Shown piece by piece: positions 40,644 to 49,073 of a DNA stretch of 64,000 nucleotides. The stretch is taken from assembly GCA_902774295.1 (NCBI GenBank), contig CACYHP010000002.1, positions 62,001-126,000 of the forward strand, written 5' to 3'. The first letter of the stretch is position 1; the number at the start of each line of letters is the position of its first letter. The position numbers and the translations under genes were made by a program. The notes under the pieces were generated by a model that was given only the letters and a program-made list of their open reading frames with translations, ran no database searches and was not told where the DNA came from. The DNA is from an uncultured Bacteroidia bacterium. GTDB taxonomy: Bacteria > Bacteroidota > Bacteroidia > Bacteroidales > F082.

Positions 40644-41879
40644 ATGAAATTCAGACATTTTTTAATGGCAGCCGCTATGTTGATTAGCGTGCCAACATTC
40701 GCACAAGCTCCTGAAAAGGACGCAAAATCAGAAGAAGAAGGTTACAAATTTGAAGTCATCAAGGAATTACCTGTGACATCAGTGAAAGACCAGAACAGAG
40801 CCGGTACATGCTGGTGCTATTCAACACTCGGTTTCTTCGAGGCAGAATTGCTTCGTATGGGCAAGCCAGAGTACGATTTCTCAGAGATGTACATCGTTTA
40901 CAAGACATATCAGGATCGTGCTGACCGTCACGTCCGCACACACGGCGATGTCTCTTATGCAGAAGGCGGCTCATTCGGCGATGTCATCTATGCCATCAAA
41001 CACTACGGTCTCGTTCCGGATGTGGAGATGAGCGCAGGTCAGATGCACGGCGACAGCCTCACCGACTTCTCAGAGTTTTCTAACGTCAGCGGCAGATTCC
41101 TCGAAGGCGTTGTCAAGACCAAGAAGCTTCAGCTCGGCACCGACGAGAACCACACCCCACTTTGGAAGACAGCTTTCGACGGCATCCTCGACGCCTACAT
41201 CGGCAAATGCCCAGAGAAGTTTACCTACAACGGCAAAGAATACACTCCAATGGAGTTTGCAAAATCAACAGGTTTGAACATGGACGACTATGTCAACATC
41301 GCTTCATTTGCACATCAGCCATGGTATGAGCCATTCGTCATCGAGGTTCAGGACAACTGGCGCTGGGGCAAGGCATACAACCTCCCAGTCGATGAGTTCA
41401 TGGAGGTGATGAACTACGCTATCGACAACGGTTACCCGATCGCATGGGGTGCTGACGTCAGCGAGAGCGGCTGGCTCAGAGGCAAGATGGCTGGCGTTTG
41501 CGTCCTCCCAGACCTCAAGAACCAGGCAGCAGACAAATCAGGAACAGACTTCGCACACTGGAACGGCCTCAGCGCAGCTGACCGTCAGAGAGAAGCTATG
41601 AGCAAGCCTACACCACAGCGCTGGGTCACCGACCAAGACCGTCTCGACGCTTACAACAACTACGAGACAACCGACGACCACGGCATGGTGATCTACGGAA
41701 AGGCAAAAGACCAGATGGGCAACATCTACTTCATGGTGAAGAACTCATGGGGCGATGCAGGCAACTACCACGGCAACTGGTATGCATCAGAGGCTTTCGT
41801 GCGTTACAAAACTTTGAACTACGTCGTTCATAAAGACGCTCTTCCAAAGGCAATCAGAAAGAAACTCGGAATTAAATAA
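40644..41879 (+). CDS. Exported C1B cysteine peptidase, paralogue 2
   Basis: 411 aa. Signal peptide MKFRHFLMAAAMLISVPTFA. Same fold as the preceding gene: Gln50 and Cys56 in DQNRAGTCWCYSTLGF, His in TTDDHGMVIYGKAKD and Asn in FMVKNSWGDAGNY. It carries an extra loop near residues 300-325 (KNQAADKSGTDFAHWNGLSA) absent from paralogue 1. Both keep all catalytic residues, so both are probably active. Likely a periplasmic or surface peptide-trimming peptidase pair. Confidence 0.9.
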   Translation: MKFRHFLMAAAMLISVPTFAQAPEKDAKSEEEGYKFEVIKELPVTSVKDQNRAGTCWCYSTLGFFEAELLRMGKPEYDFSEMYIVYKTYQDRADRHVRTHGDVSYAEGGSFGDVIYAIKHYGLVPDVEMSAGQMHGDSLTDFSEFSNVSGRFLEGVVKTKKLQLGTDENHTPLWKTAFDGILDAYIGKCPEKFTYNGKEYTPMEFAKSTGLNMDDYVNIASFAHQPWYEPFVIEVQDNWRWGKAYNLPVDEFMEVMNYAIDNGYPIAWGADVSESGWLRGKMAGVCVLPDLKNQAADKSGTDFAHWNGLSAADRQREAMSKPTPQRWVTDQDRLDAYNNYETTDDHGMVIYGKAKDQMGNIYFMVKNSWGDAGNYHGNWYASEAFVRYKTLNYVVHKDALPKAIRKKLGIK

Positions 41880-41917
41880 ATTTTTTAAAACCTAACTTAA
41901 CCTAAAAAAATTCAACT

Positions 41918-43315
41918 ATGAAAAAGCTTTCATTTATGATTCTTGCATTGTTCTGGGGAACAATTGCTTTTGCACAAGCTGATCAAGTCTCAAGTGAAAA
42001 GAAGGCTGTTGACCAGTACGGCAACAAAGTCGAAGTACAAGACGTGTTTGCCTCCGACCGTGACGGCATCCTCGTTTTCGAGTCGAAAAATAAAGACTAC
42101 AAATTCTGGTTTGACTCCAGAGTTCAGGTCGATTTCGCCAACTACTTCGGCGAACAGAAATGGGCTGACAACATCGGTGACGGCGCAAGTCTCCGCCGTG
42201 CCCGTTTTGCTGTCAAGGCTCAGATCACTCCACAATGGTATGGTGAGGTCGATATGGAACTGGCAAACGGTTCATTCGAACTCAAAGACGCTGTGGTACG
42301 TTACACAGGCCTCAAAAACTGGCAGTTCACTGTCGGTAACATGAAGCCTGACTTCTCTATCTCACGTAACACCTCGTCACGTTACCTTGAATTCATGGAA
42401 CGTCCTATGGTTGTCAACGCATTCGCACCAAGTCGTCACCTCGGTATCTTCGCCAAATATGCTGGCAAGTACTTCTTCGCAGGAGCAAGCATCTTGTTCC
42501 AGGAGATCGAAGGACAGGAGACACGCGACTTCGTTGAGAAAAACAACAAGGACTACGGCATGGATGAAGGCGTATCATACGTCGGAAAACTCGTTGTCCG
42601 TCCTATCAACGAACTTGACTACGGTATCCACATCGGTGGTGCTTTGATGTTTGACACTCCTAAGACATCTGATGAGACTGGTGTTTACAGCACCACACGC
42701 TTCAGCACTCGTAACTCAACAAACATCAACCGTAAAAAGTATGTTGACACCGACGATATCAAGAACATCGACCACGACCTCATCGGAACAGTGGAACTCG
42801 CAGGTCACTACAATGGTCTGCGTGTCGAGACCGCTTGGATTTCTGATTGGACATACATGAAGAAAATCACCAACATCACCAAGCCATATCATTTCTATGG
42901 TTGGTATATTGAAGGCGGTTATCTCCTCTTCGGTGGAAAACAGACCTACGACAATGGCGGCGCCAAGTTCAACCGCGCACGCAATGGCCGTAAATGGGGT
43001 GATGTGGAACTCTCACTCAAGTACGAATTCATCGACTTAAACGACTATGAAGGACGTGGCGTTGATGCCATCTACGGTGGTGCAGCCGACCTCTTCGGTG
43101 CAGCACTTAACTTCTACCTCGGAAAGAACGTGAAAATCGCTCTTAACTACCAGTACGTTAACAACGACCGTTATGCTAACGGAAAAGGCAAACTCTATGT
43201 GGGTCTTGACGCCAACGGCCTCCCGACTAAGGACTACACCCAGGTCGTGGCAGGCGCAGGCGATGCCGGCGTGAACTACCACATGCTTTCTGGCCGTTTC
43301 CAGATAGCTTTCTAA
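41918..43315 (+). CDS. OprO/OprP-family (phosphate-selective type) porin
   Basis: 465 aa. Signal peptide MKKLSFMILALFWGTIAFAQ. Outer-membrane beta-barrel of the phosphate-selective porin O and P family: FWFDSRVQVDFANYF, GASLRRARFAVKAQI, WYGEVDMELANGSFEL, VTVGNMKPDFSISRN-like strand and FMERPMVVNAF. The C-terminus ends in a barrel strand with terminal Phe (FQIAF). Family members pass phosphate, polyphosphate or other anions. Ion selectivity cannot be read from the sequence. A CYTH/DASS anion-transport cluster begins two genes downstream. Confidence 0.88.
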   Translation: MKKLSFMILALFWGTIAFAQADQVSSEKKAVDQYGNKVEVQDVFASDRDGILVFESKNKDYKFWFDSRVQVDFANYFGEQKWADNIGDGASLRRARFAVKAQITPQWYGEVDMELANGSFELKDAVVRYTGLKNWQFTVGNMKPDFSISRNTSSRYLEFMERPMVVNAFAPSRHLGIFAKYAGKYFFAGASILFQEIEGQETRDFVEKNNKDYGMDEGVSYVGKLVVRPINELDYGIHIGGALMFDTPKTSDETGVYSTTRFSTRNSTNINRKKYVDTDDIKNIDHDLIGTVELAGHYNGLRVETAWISDWTYMKKITNITKPYHFYGWYIEGGYLLFGGKQTYDNGGAKFNRARNGRKWGDVELSLKYEFIDLNDYEGRGVDAIYGGAADLFGAALNFYLGKNVKIALNYQYVNNDRYANGKGKLYVGLDANGLPTKDYTQVVAGAGDAGVNYHMLSGRFQIAF

Positions 43316-43349
43316 CAAATGATAATGTTTTACTTTAAAGATTAAAAAT

Positions 43350-44672
43350 ATGAAAAAGATATTATTTGTGGCATTAGCCCTCGTTTTCGGACTGGTTTCT
43401 TGCGTGAAAGACAAACCATACCCAGGTATCACCATCACTAACGTCAGCTACAGCCCGACAGCTGTTACCGAGTTCTCAAACGTGACGGTGTCAGCAACAA
43501 TCACAAGTTTCAACGACTTCACAGCCAAGTTGGTTTATACAGTCAATAATGGCAATAATGAACTCGTTATGACAGCGGCAGGAGACGTCTTTACCGCAGT
43601 CATCCCTGCACAGCCTAACAACACCACTGTGAGCTTCTATGTCGAGGCAAGCAACAAAGATGTCACCACGACATCAGCAACGATGAGCTATACAGTAGGT
43701 GCAGTGCCTGTCAACTACAACGCACTCCGTCTCAACGAGCTCAACGGCAACGATAAATTCATTGAGATCTACAACACAGGCAATGAAGCCATCAACCTCA
43801 ACGGTGTGTATATCGTGAAAGACGGTACCACCACCAACTGGACTGGCGACAACAGCATCAACCTCAACGCCGGTGAATACCTGCTGCTTTACAGCGTCGA
43901 CGTTCAGCAAGATCATCCGGAGCACCCTGCTAACCTCATCTTCAGCACCGGTCTCTCCGCAAAGAAGAACGTGCGTATCCAGCTCTTCACACCTGCTGGT
44001 GAAAGCATCGACGACTTCAACCTCGTTGACATCGACCAAAACGGCGCAGCTTATAACTATCCTGGCAACCAAGCTCCTGCATCATACAGCCGTAACGCCG
44101 ATGGTGACTGGTACTATTCAGATGCCACACCAGGCGCAGCCAACGTTGATGGCGAAAACATAGTGTTGGGTCTCGAAGGTGGTACACCTCCTACCCCTCC
44201 AACACCTGACTATACCAACATCGTGCTCAACGAGTTGAACGGCGACACCAAGTTCATCGAGATCTATAACAAAGGTGAGCTCGACCTCGCAATCGAAGGC
44301 TGGTATATTACAAAAGACGGCAATGAGACTGACATCAAGTGGACTGCTGACGCAACAGTTGTTGTCCCTGCTCACGGCTATGTCCTCCTTTACAGCGTCG
44401 ATGTCCAGGTTGACCATCCGGAGCATCCTGAAAACCTCTTCTTCAACAGCGGTCTCTCAGCAAAGAAGACGGTGCGCATTGCCCTCTACATGGCTGACGG
44501 CACCGAGAGAGACGTCTTCACAAGAGGCACAACAGGCGAATGGGGACAGACCATCAGCAACGTCTCTCCTCAGTCATACGCACGTACTCCTGACGGCGGC
44601 GACTGGAAACTCGCTGACCCGACACCAAATGCAGCTAACCCTGCAACTGGCGACGACATCCCACAGGAATAA
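43350..44672 (+). CDS. Lipoprotein with two tandem lamin-tail domains
   Basis: 440 aa. Lipobox LVSC (Cys18) after a short signal. An Ig-like region (about 25-120) precedes two lamin-tail domains (about 123-265 and 290-430). Each repeats LNELNG..KFIEIYN.G, then LLYSVDVQ.DHPEHP.NL, then SGLSAKK.VRI.L, and ends in QSYAR.PDG.W-type blocks separated by a proline linker (GGTPPTPPTP). DNA identity between the halves is still high, so the duplication looks recent. Probably surface-exposed; function unknown. It lies 34 bases after the porin gene. Confidence 0.85.
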   Translation: MKKILFVALALVFGLVSCVKDKPYPGITITNVSYSPTAVTEFSNVTVSATITSFNDFTAKLVYTVNNGNNELVMTAAGDVFTAVIPAQPNNTTVSFYVEASNKDVTTTSATMSYTVGAVPVNYNALRLNELNGNDKFIEIYNTGNEAINLNGVYIVKDGTTTNWTGDNSINLNAGEYLLLYSVDVQQDHPEHPANLIFSTGLSAKKNVRIQLFTPAGESIDDFNLVDIDQNGAAYNYPGNQAPASYSRNADGDWYYSDATPGAANVDGENIVLGLEGGTPPTPPTPDYTNIVLNELNGDTKFIEIYNKGELDLAIEGWYITKDGNETDIKWTADATVVVPAHGYVLLYSVDVQVDHPEHPENLFFNSGLSAKKTVRIALYMADGTERDVFTRGTTGEWGQTISNVSPQSYARTPDGGDWKLADPTPNAANPATGDDIPQE

Positions 44673-44698
44673 TTCGGTTTAACACCTAATAAATCGGC

Positions 44699-44761
44699 CC
44701 TTCGACAGGCTCAGGAACCTTGGCTTTCAAAGCTAAGGCACCCCTGAGCCAGTCGGAAGGT
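44699..44761 (+). repeat. REP-like hairpin CCTTCGACAGGCTCAGG
   Basis: CCTTCGACAGGCTCAGG...CCTGAGCC-AG-TCGGAAGG form outer arms around an inner hairpin CTTGGCTTTCAAAGCTAAG. It sits between the lamin-tail and CYTH-like genes, which separates the porin part from the CYTH part of the neighbourhood. Confidence 0.8.
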
Positions 44762-44806
44762 CCTGTTGAGGTATTTATTTTTGAATTTTAAATCTTTAAT
44801 CAAGAT

Positions 44807-45451
44807 ATGGCAAAAGAAGAAATGAAAATCGGCGAAGTGTCAAAGCCGAGATTTGAGTTCCGTTCATTCGGACAATGCTTCTGTGAAGCACACAAACGCA
44901 TGGCACGCCTCTCAGCACCGGTCCCGGAGAAAGTCTGGGAACGCCTGAGCGATGAAATCTATATCATCTCACGTAAGAACGACATCAACAACACCAAGAT
45001 CCGTGATGGCAAGATGGATATCAAGACTTACGTACAGACTGTCGACGGCCTCGAGCAGTGGAATCCTCTCATGAAGGGCGAGTTCCCTATCGCTAAGGAA
45101 GTCCTCGAAAAAGAAGTGTTCCCGGCTTTCATGGTCGAGATGCCTAAGCTCACCAAGGACACATACACATACGAAGAGTTCATCGCCATGGTGAAGGCCA
45201 ACCCTGACCTCGCTGCAGTGCGCGTTCACAAACGCCGTTTCGGTTACATGGTCAACGACACCATCTGCGAGTTCGGCGAGGTGCTCATCAACGGAGCTAA
45301 GATCGTCACCATCAACTCGGAGTCAACAGAGATCGAAGACATCAAGAAGACCATAAAAGACTGCGGTCTCGAAGGTGTCGAGAATATCAATTATTTACAG
45401 GCTATCAAGCGCGTCATCGGCATGTCCGACAAACCGCTCGCAAACGAATAA
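44807..45451 (+). CDS. CYTH-like (triphosphate-tunnel-type) protein, tentative
   Basis: 214 aa, soluble, no signal peptide. I do not recognise it with certainty. PRFEFRSFG resembles the ExE start of CYTH domains, and the strands NNTKIRDGKMDIKTYVQ, GLEQWNPLMKGEFP, RVHKRRFGYMVND and EFGEVLINGAKIVTI alternate Lys/Arg and Glu, as in a triphosphate tunnel. The gene ends 5 bases before a clear CYTH gene and is probably cotranscribed with it. A role on tri- or polyphosphate substrates is inferred from this resemblance and from the neighbours. Confidence 0.6.
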   Translation: MAKEEMKIGEVSKPRFEFRSFGQCFCEAHKRMARLSAPVPEKVWERLSDEIYIISRKNDINNTKIRDGKMDIKTYVQTVDGLEQWNPLMKGEFPIAKEVLEKEVFPAFMVEMPKLTKDTYTYEEFIAMVKANPDLAAVRVHKRRFGYMVNDTICEFGEVLINGAKIVTINSESTEIEDIKKTIKDCGLEGVENINYLQAIKRVIGMSDKPLANE

Positions 45452-45456
45452 TAACT

Positions 45457-45933
45457 ATGGCACAGGAAATAGAAAAGAAGTTTTTGGTAAAGGGTGACTT
45501 CAAAGCTGAAGCATTCAAAGCCACACGTATCACCCAAGGTTATCTCAGCAGCGTGCCGGAGCGCACCGTCCGCGTGAGAGTGAAGGGCGACAAGGGTTAC
45601 ATCACCATTAAAGGCATCGGCAACGCATCAGGCGCAGCACGTTTTGAGTGGGAAAAGGAAATCCCTGTCGACGAGGTACAGCAGCTCCTCGAGATCTGTG
45701 AGCCGGGCGTCATCGACAAGACACGCTATCTTGTTAAGAACACCGACGGCAAACACACCTGGGAAGTCGACGAGTTCTACGGCGACAACGACGGCCTCAC
45801 AGTGGCTGAAGTCGAGCTCACCGACGAGAACGAGCCTTTCGACAAACCGGCATGGCTTGGCGAAGAGGTCACCGGCGACCCTAAATATTTCAATTCAATG
45901 CTGATGAAGAATCCATATAAAAATTGGAAATAA
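45457..45933 (+). CDS. CYTH-domain (triphosphate tunnel metalloenzyme) protein
   Basis: 158 aa, single CYTH domain. Signature ExExK is EIEKK (residues 4-8). Further tunnel residues lie in RVRVKGDKGYITIKG, ARFEWEKEIP, DKTRYLVK and AEVELTDENEPF. Small bacterial CYTH proteins of this type are usually tripolyphosphatases or thiamine-triphosphatases, not adenylate cyclases. It follows the CYTH-like gene by 5 bases and precedes a DASS transporter by 63 bases that contain a palindrome and a heptamer array. Confidence 0.92.
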   Translation: MAQEIEKKFLVKGDFKAEAFKATRITQGYLSSVPERTVRVRVKGDKGYITIKGIGNASGAARFEWEKEIPVDEVQQLLEICEPGVIDKTRYLVKNTDGKHTWEVDEFYGDNDGLTVAEVELTDENEPFDKPAWLGEEVTGDPKYFNSMLMKNPYKNWK

Positions 45934-45939
45934 ATCATT

Positions 45940-45968
45940 GTAGAGACGTCATAATATGGCGTCTCTAC
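45940..45968 (+). repeat. 29-bp GAGACG-type palindrome between CYTH and transporter genes
   Basis: GTAGAGACG-T-CATAATATG-G-CGTCTCTAC, one symmetric mismatch. Same family as 11767-11795 and 5461-5482. Confidence 0.85.
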
Positions 45969-45971
45969 TCA

Positions 45972-45994
45972 ATAACCTATAACCTATAACCTAA
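45972..45994 (+). repeat. Heptanucleotide tandem repeat (ATAACCT)3 directly before the transporter start
   Basis: Three perfect ATAACCT units and a partial fourth end two bases before the ATG at 45997, so the repeat occupies the ribosome-binding region. Confidence 0.85.
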
Positions 45995-45996
45995 CA

Positions 45997-47577
45997 ATGG
46001 CATTCGACCCTTTGGATATGAACAACTACAAGGTGGAAAAGCTGCCGAAGATGCAGAAATCCTCCTTTGAGCAATGGATGGCACGCCTCGGCGGACCAAT
46101 AGCCATCATTGCCTTCATCCTTCTCTATTGGTTCGTCCCGATAGGGTTCATAGACAACCTGAATCCCGACATGCTGACAGCGAAGGCTCTGAAACGATAT
46201 AACGACATCGGCGGAGAGGCGTTCCTGCGCTCCAACTACGCCATGTTAGCCATCTTCATCGCGGGTCTTATCCTTTGGATGACAGAGGCCATTCCAAACT
46301 ATCTCACCTCCTTATTGATAATATTGGGCATAGTGATATGCAACGTCACGACGCAGAAGGAAGCCCTCGCACAGCTGGGACATCCTGTCATGTGGCTTAA
46401 TATCTTGTCATTTGTCTTGGCCAGCATGCTCGTCAAGACGCAATTTGCCAAAAGGCTCGCGCTCGCCTTCGTGATAAAATTCGGCAAGAGCGCCAAGGGA
46501 GTTCTCTGGAGCTTCCTCATCATCAACCTGGTGCTGTCGGCGTTCATCTCCGCCACCACGGTGAAAGCCACCATCATGCTGCCTATCTTCATGACGGTGT
46601 GCGCCATCTACGGAGCATCAAACGGCAACCGAAACAACTTCGGTCGTAACCTCGTGATACAGAACCTGTTCCAGGTGAATGTCGGTGCCAACGCCTTCTA
46701 CACAGGCAGCGGCGCTCACCTGTTAGCTATATCGCTCATCGCAGGATTCGCAGGCAGCTGCGACTTCGGCTATTCCGACTGGCTCGTGGCATGCGGCCCT
46801 ATGAGCGTCATCACCCTCGCAGTAGGCTTGATGCTCGGCATCTATGTCTTCTTCCCGATGAAGAAAGAAGAACAGAAACCTCAGATTGAAGGCGGCTTGG
46901 AACGTCTGAAACAGGAACTCGATGCCATGGGTAAGATGAAAGCTGAAGAATACAAGGCAGTGGGTATCTTCTTCCTCGTGCTTATTCTCTGGATCACCAA
47001 AGGCACCTTCCATAATATCGACGAGACCATCGTGGCATTGCTTGGCGCTATCTTGGCATTGCTCCCAGGCATCGGCGTGGTGAAATGGAACGACGTCGAC
47101 ATCCCGTGGCACCTCATGCTCTTCTCAGCCGGCGCCTACACCCTCGGCTCAGGTCTCAACGCCACCGACCTCCCGAACACCATGGTCAACGCAGGCTTCG
47201 ACAGCCTCGGCATCACAGCCAACACCCCATTCTGGGTGCTTTACGTCATCCTCACCTTCCTGATGCTCTATTCAGGACTGGTGTTCCAAAGCAAAACCAT
47301 CAGAACGATGGTGTTTGTCCCTATCGCTCTCGGCGTCGAGGCACGCTTCGGATTCCCGCTCATGAGCCTCTCTCTGCCAGTGGCAATGTTAATCGAACAC
47401 GTCTACGTGCTGCCGTTCAACAGCAAACCGGCGGCGCTGCTATATAACACGAACATGTACAGCATGACCGACTCCTTCAAATACGGCATCACCATGATGA
47501 CATTCGCCTGGGTCTTGATACTCCTCTGGGGCGAGACAGTCCTAAAATGGATGGGCATCACACCAGGTCTGTTCTAA
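45997..47577 (+). CDS. DASS/SLC13-family sodium-coupled anion transporter
   Basis: 526 aa, about 12 membrane helices. DASS features: LAIFIAGLILWMTEAIPNYLTSLLI, FVLASMLVKTQFAKRLAL, the NATT-like ISATTVKATIMLPI, and a second repeat with LFSAGAYTLGSGLNATDLP. Relatives carry dicarboxylates, sulfate or phosphate, and the substrate cannot be told from sequence. The immediate upstream genes encode CYTH domain proteins and, further up, an OprO/P porin, so a phosphate-type substrate is a reasonable guess. The next gene starts 15 bases downstream. Confidence 0.88.
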   Translation: MAFDPLDMNNYKVEKLPKMQKSSFEQWMARLGGPIAIIAFILLYWFVPIGFIDNLNPDMLTAKALKRYNDIGGEAFLRSNYAMLAIFIAGLILWMTEAIPNYLTSLLIILGIVICNVTTQKEALAQLGHPVMWLNILSFVLASMLVKTQFAKRLALAFVIKFGKSAKGVLWSFLIINLVLSAFISATTVKATIMLPIFMTVCAIYGASNGNRNNFGRNLVIQNLFQVNVGANAFYTGSGAHLLAISLIAGFAGSCDFGYSDWLVACGPMSVITLAVGLMLGIYVFFPMKKEEQKPQIEGGLERLKQELDAMGKMKAEEYKAVGIFFLVLILWITKGTFHNIDETIVALLGAILALLPGIGVVKWNDVDIPWHLMLFSAGAYTLGSGLNATDLPNTMVNAGFDSLGITANTPFWVLYVILTFLMLYSGLVFQSKTIRTMVFVPIALGVEARFGFPLMSLSLPVAMLIEHVYVLPFNSKPAALLYNTNMYSMTDSFKYGITMMTFAWVLILLWGETVLKWMGITPGLF

Positions 47578-47592
47578 TAAAACCTTAAAAAT

Positions 47593-49005
47593 ATGATAGA
47601 GATCCAGACAAAAATACACGATAAGTTCTCCGTAGAGTTTAAAGTCGGCTTCAGCGGAAGAGAAGACGCCAAGATGGATTATTTTGACGTCAACTCTTGG
47701 ATTTTTATCCCTAACGGACTGTATATCAACAAAAACACATACAGTAAAGACCGTTTCTACACCGACATGAAGTCGAACATCCGACTGATAACACCGTCGT
47801 TTTCTTTACGTCAGATGGTGGAAGGCGACGATGCCCCGATCAAACATGTCATAAATTCATTGGACAATATCAACGAGTTCGAGTTCCAGATGAAGCTCTT
47901 CGGCTCAATTTTCAAAAGTTCCATCCGCGATGCCTCGTCCGATATCATCAATGAAAAAAATCAAGATAATCTAAGCCGGAAATGCTCCGATTATATCTAT
48001 GATTTACGACTCGTTCTTCAGTCATATCGAAGAATTCATAACATGATTGACCCGAAAAACGAGACGATGCTGGCAAAATTCAGGTTCACAGACGAGTTTA
48101 TCAGCCATCAGCTGCAAATCCAAACGATGAAGGTCATAAAGGCTTTACAAAGTCTTGAAGGCTTACACGACGCCATAAATGCTCTGATTGACACCCTGAA
48201 AGAAGAGACTGAATACAAGATTTCGAAAGGTTATAGCCACGTCATCATCAACGACGACGCCAACAACCGCAAGCTTGTGAACCATCACAGCAAACTGAAA
48301 AAATACATCGAGAGCGCATTGTATCTCAACGTGAACACCACTCAGGACGGCCAGGCGGTGAAACAGATCTCGTTCAGCCTCGCCGCAGGTCTGGCAATGA
48401 TGGTATACCTGCTAATCACCATGCTGTTCCAGAAATATCTGGGCAACTACCCAAACCTGATTTTCTTTATACTCGTCATCTTTTATATCCTGAAGGACCG
48501 TATCAAGGAACTCACACGTTGGATGTTCGCCTATCAGCTGAAAGACAAGTATTACGACAACAAAACTGTCATTAGCATAAAAGACAACAAAGTCGGAATC
48601 CTCAAGGAAGGCATGGACTTCATCTCAGAGGACAAGGTGCCTGACGATGTGATGAGGCTGCGTCGGCGCACACGACTCGAAGTCGAAAACAAACTTCTTG
48701 ACGAGAAAATAATCCTTTACAGAAAACGTGTGGAGATTGACAACGTGACGCTGCACAACCAATATGACTATGAGTTTAAGGGCATCAACGACATCATCCG
48801 TTATCATGTCAACTACCTGACAAAGAAGATGGACAACCCCGAGACGCTCATCGACTGCCTCGACGAGCAAGGCAACGTGCAGACCGTCAAGGCGGAACGA
48901 ATCTACACTTTACATTTCGTTTTACAATTCAAATGGGAAGACCAGGTTGAATACCGCGATTTTCACGTCAACGTGAATCGTAACGGGATTGTTGATATAA
49001 GCTAA
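47593..49005 (+). CDS. Hypothetical protein with two membrane helices
   Basis: 470 aa, family not recognised. A soluble N-terminal half (about 1-270), partly helical (LVLQSYRRIHNMID, MKVIKALQSLEGLHDAINALI), is followed by two close membrane helices (about 275-315, FSLAAGLAMMVYLLITMLF and LIFFILVIFYIL). A charged C-terminal domain of about 150 residues, beta-rich at the end, follows. Hairpin topology would place both soluble domains in the cytoplasm. It is 15 bases after the DASS gene and is probably its partner. The downstream edge carries a long heptanucleotide array. Confidence 0.75.
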   Translation: MIEIQTKIHDKFSVEFKVGFSGREDAKMDYFDVNSWIFIPNGLYINKNTYSKDRFYTDMKSNIRLITPSFSLRQMVEGDDAPIKHVINSLDNINEFEFQMKLFGSIFKSSIRDASSDIINEKNQDNLSRKCSDYIYDLRLVLQSYRRIHNMIDPKNETMLAKFRFTDEFISHQLQIQTMKVIKALQSLEGLHDAINALIDTLKEETEYKISKGYSHVIINDDANNRKLVNHHSKLKKYIESALYLNVNTTQDGQAVKQISFSLAAGLAMMVYLLITMLFQKYLGNYPNLIFFILVIFYILKDRIKELTRWMFAYQLKDKYYDNKTVISIKDNKVGILKEGMDFISEDKVPDDVMRLRRRTRLEVENKLLDEKIILYRKRVEIDNVTLHNQYDYEFKGINDIIRYHVNYLTKKMDNPETLIDCLDEQGNVQTVKAERIYTLHFVLQFKWEDQVEYRDFHVNVNRNGIVDIS

Positions 49006-49007
49006 TT

Positions 49008-49059
49008 GTTTACGGTTTACCGTTTACAGTTTACCGTTTACAGTTTACCGTTTACAGTT
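49008..49059 (+). repeat. Heptanucleotide tandem repeat (TTTACCG/TTTACAG), about seven units
   Basis: GTTTACG GTTTACC GTTTACA GTTTACC GTTTACA GTTTACC GTTTACA GTT. The unit alternates between two variants. It lies between convergent genes, just after the stop at 49005. Confidence 0.9.
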
Positions 49060-49073
49060 ATTATCAACTTCAA

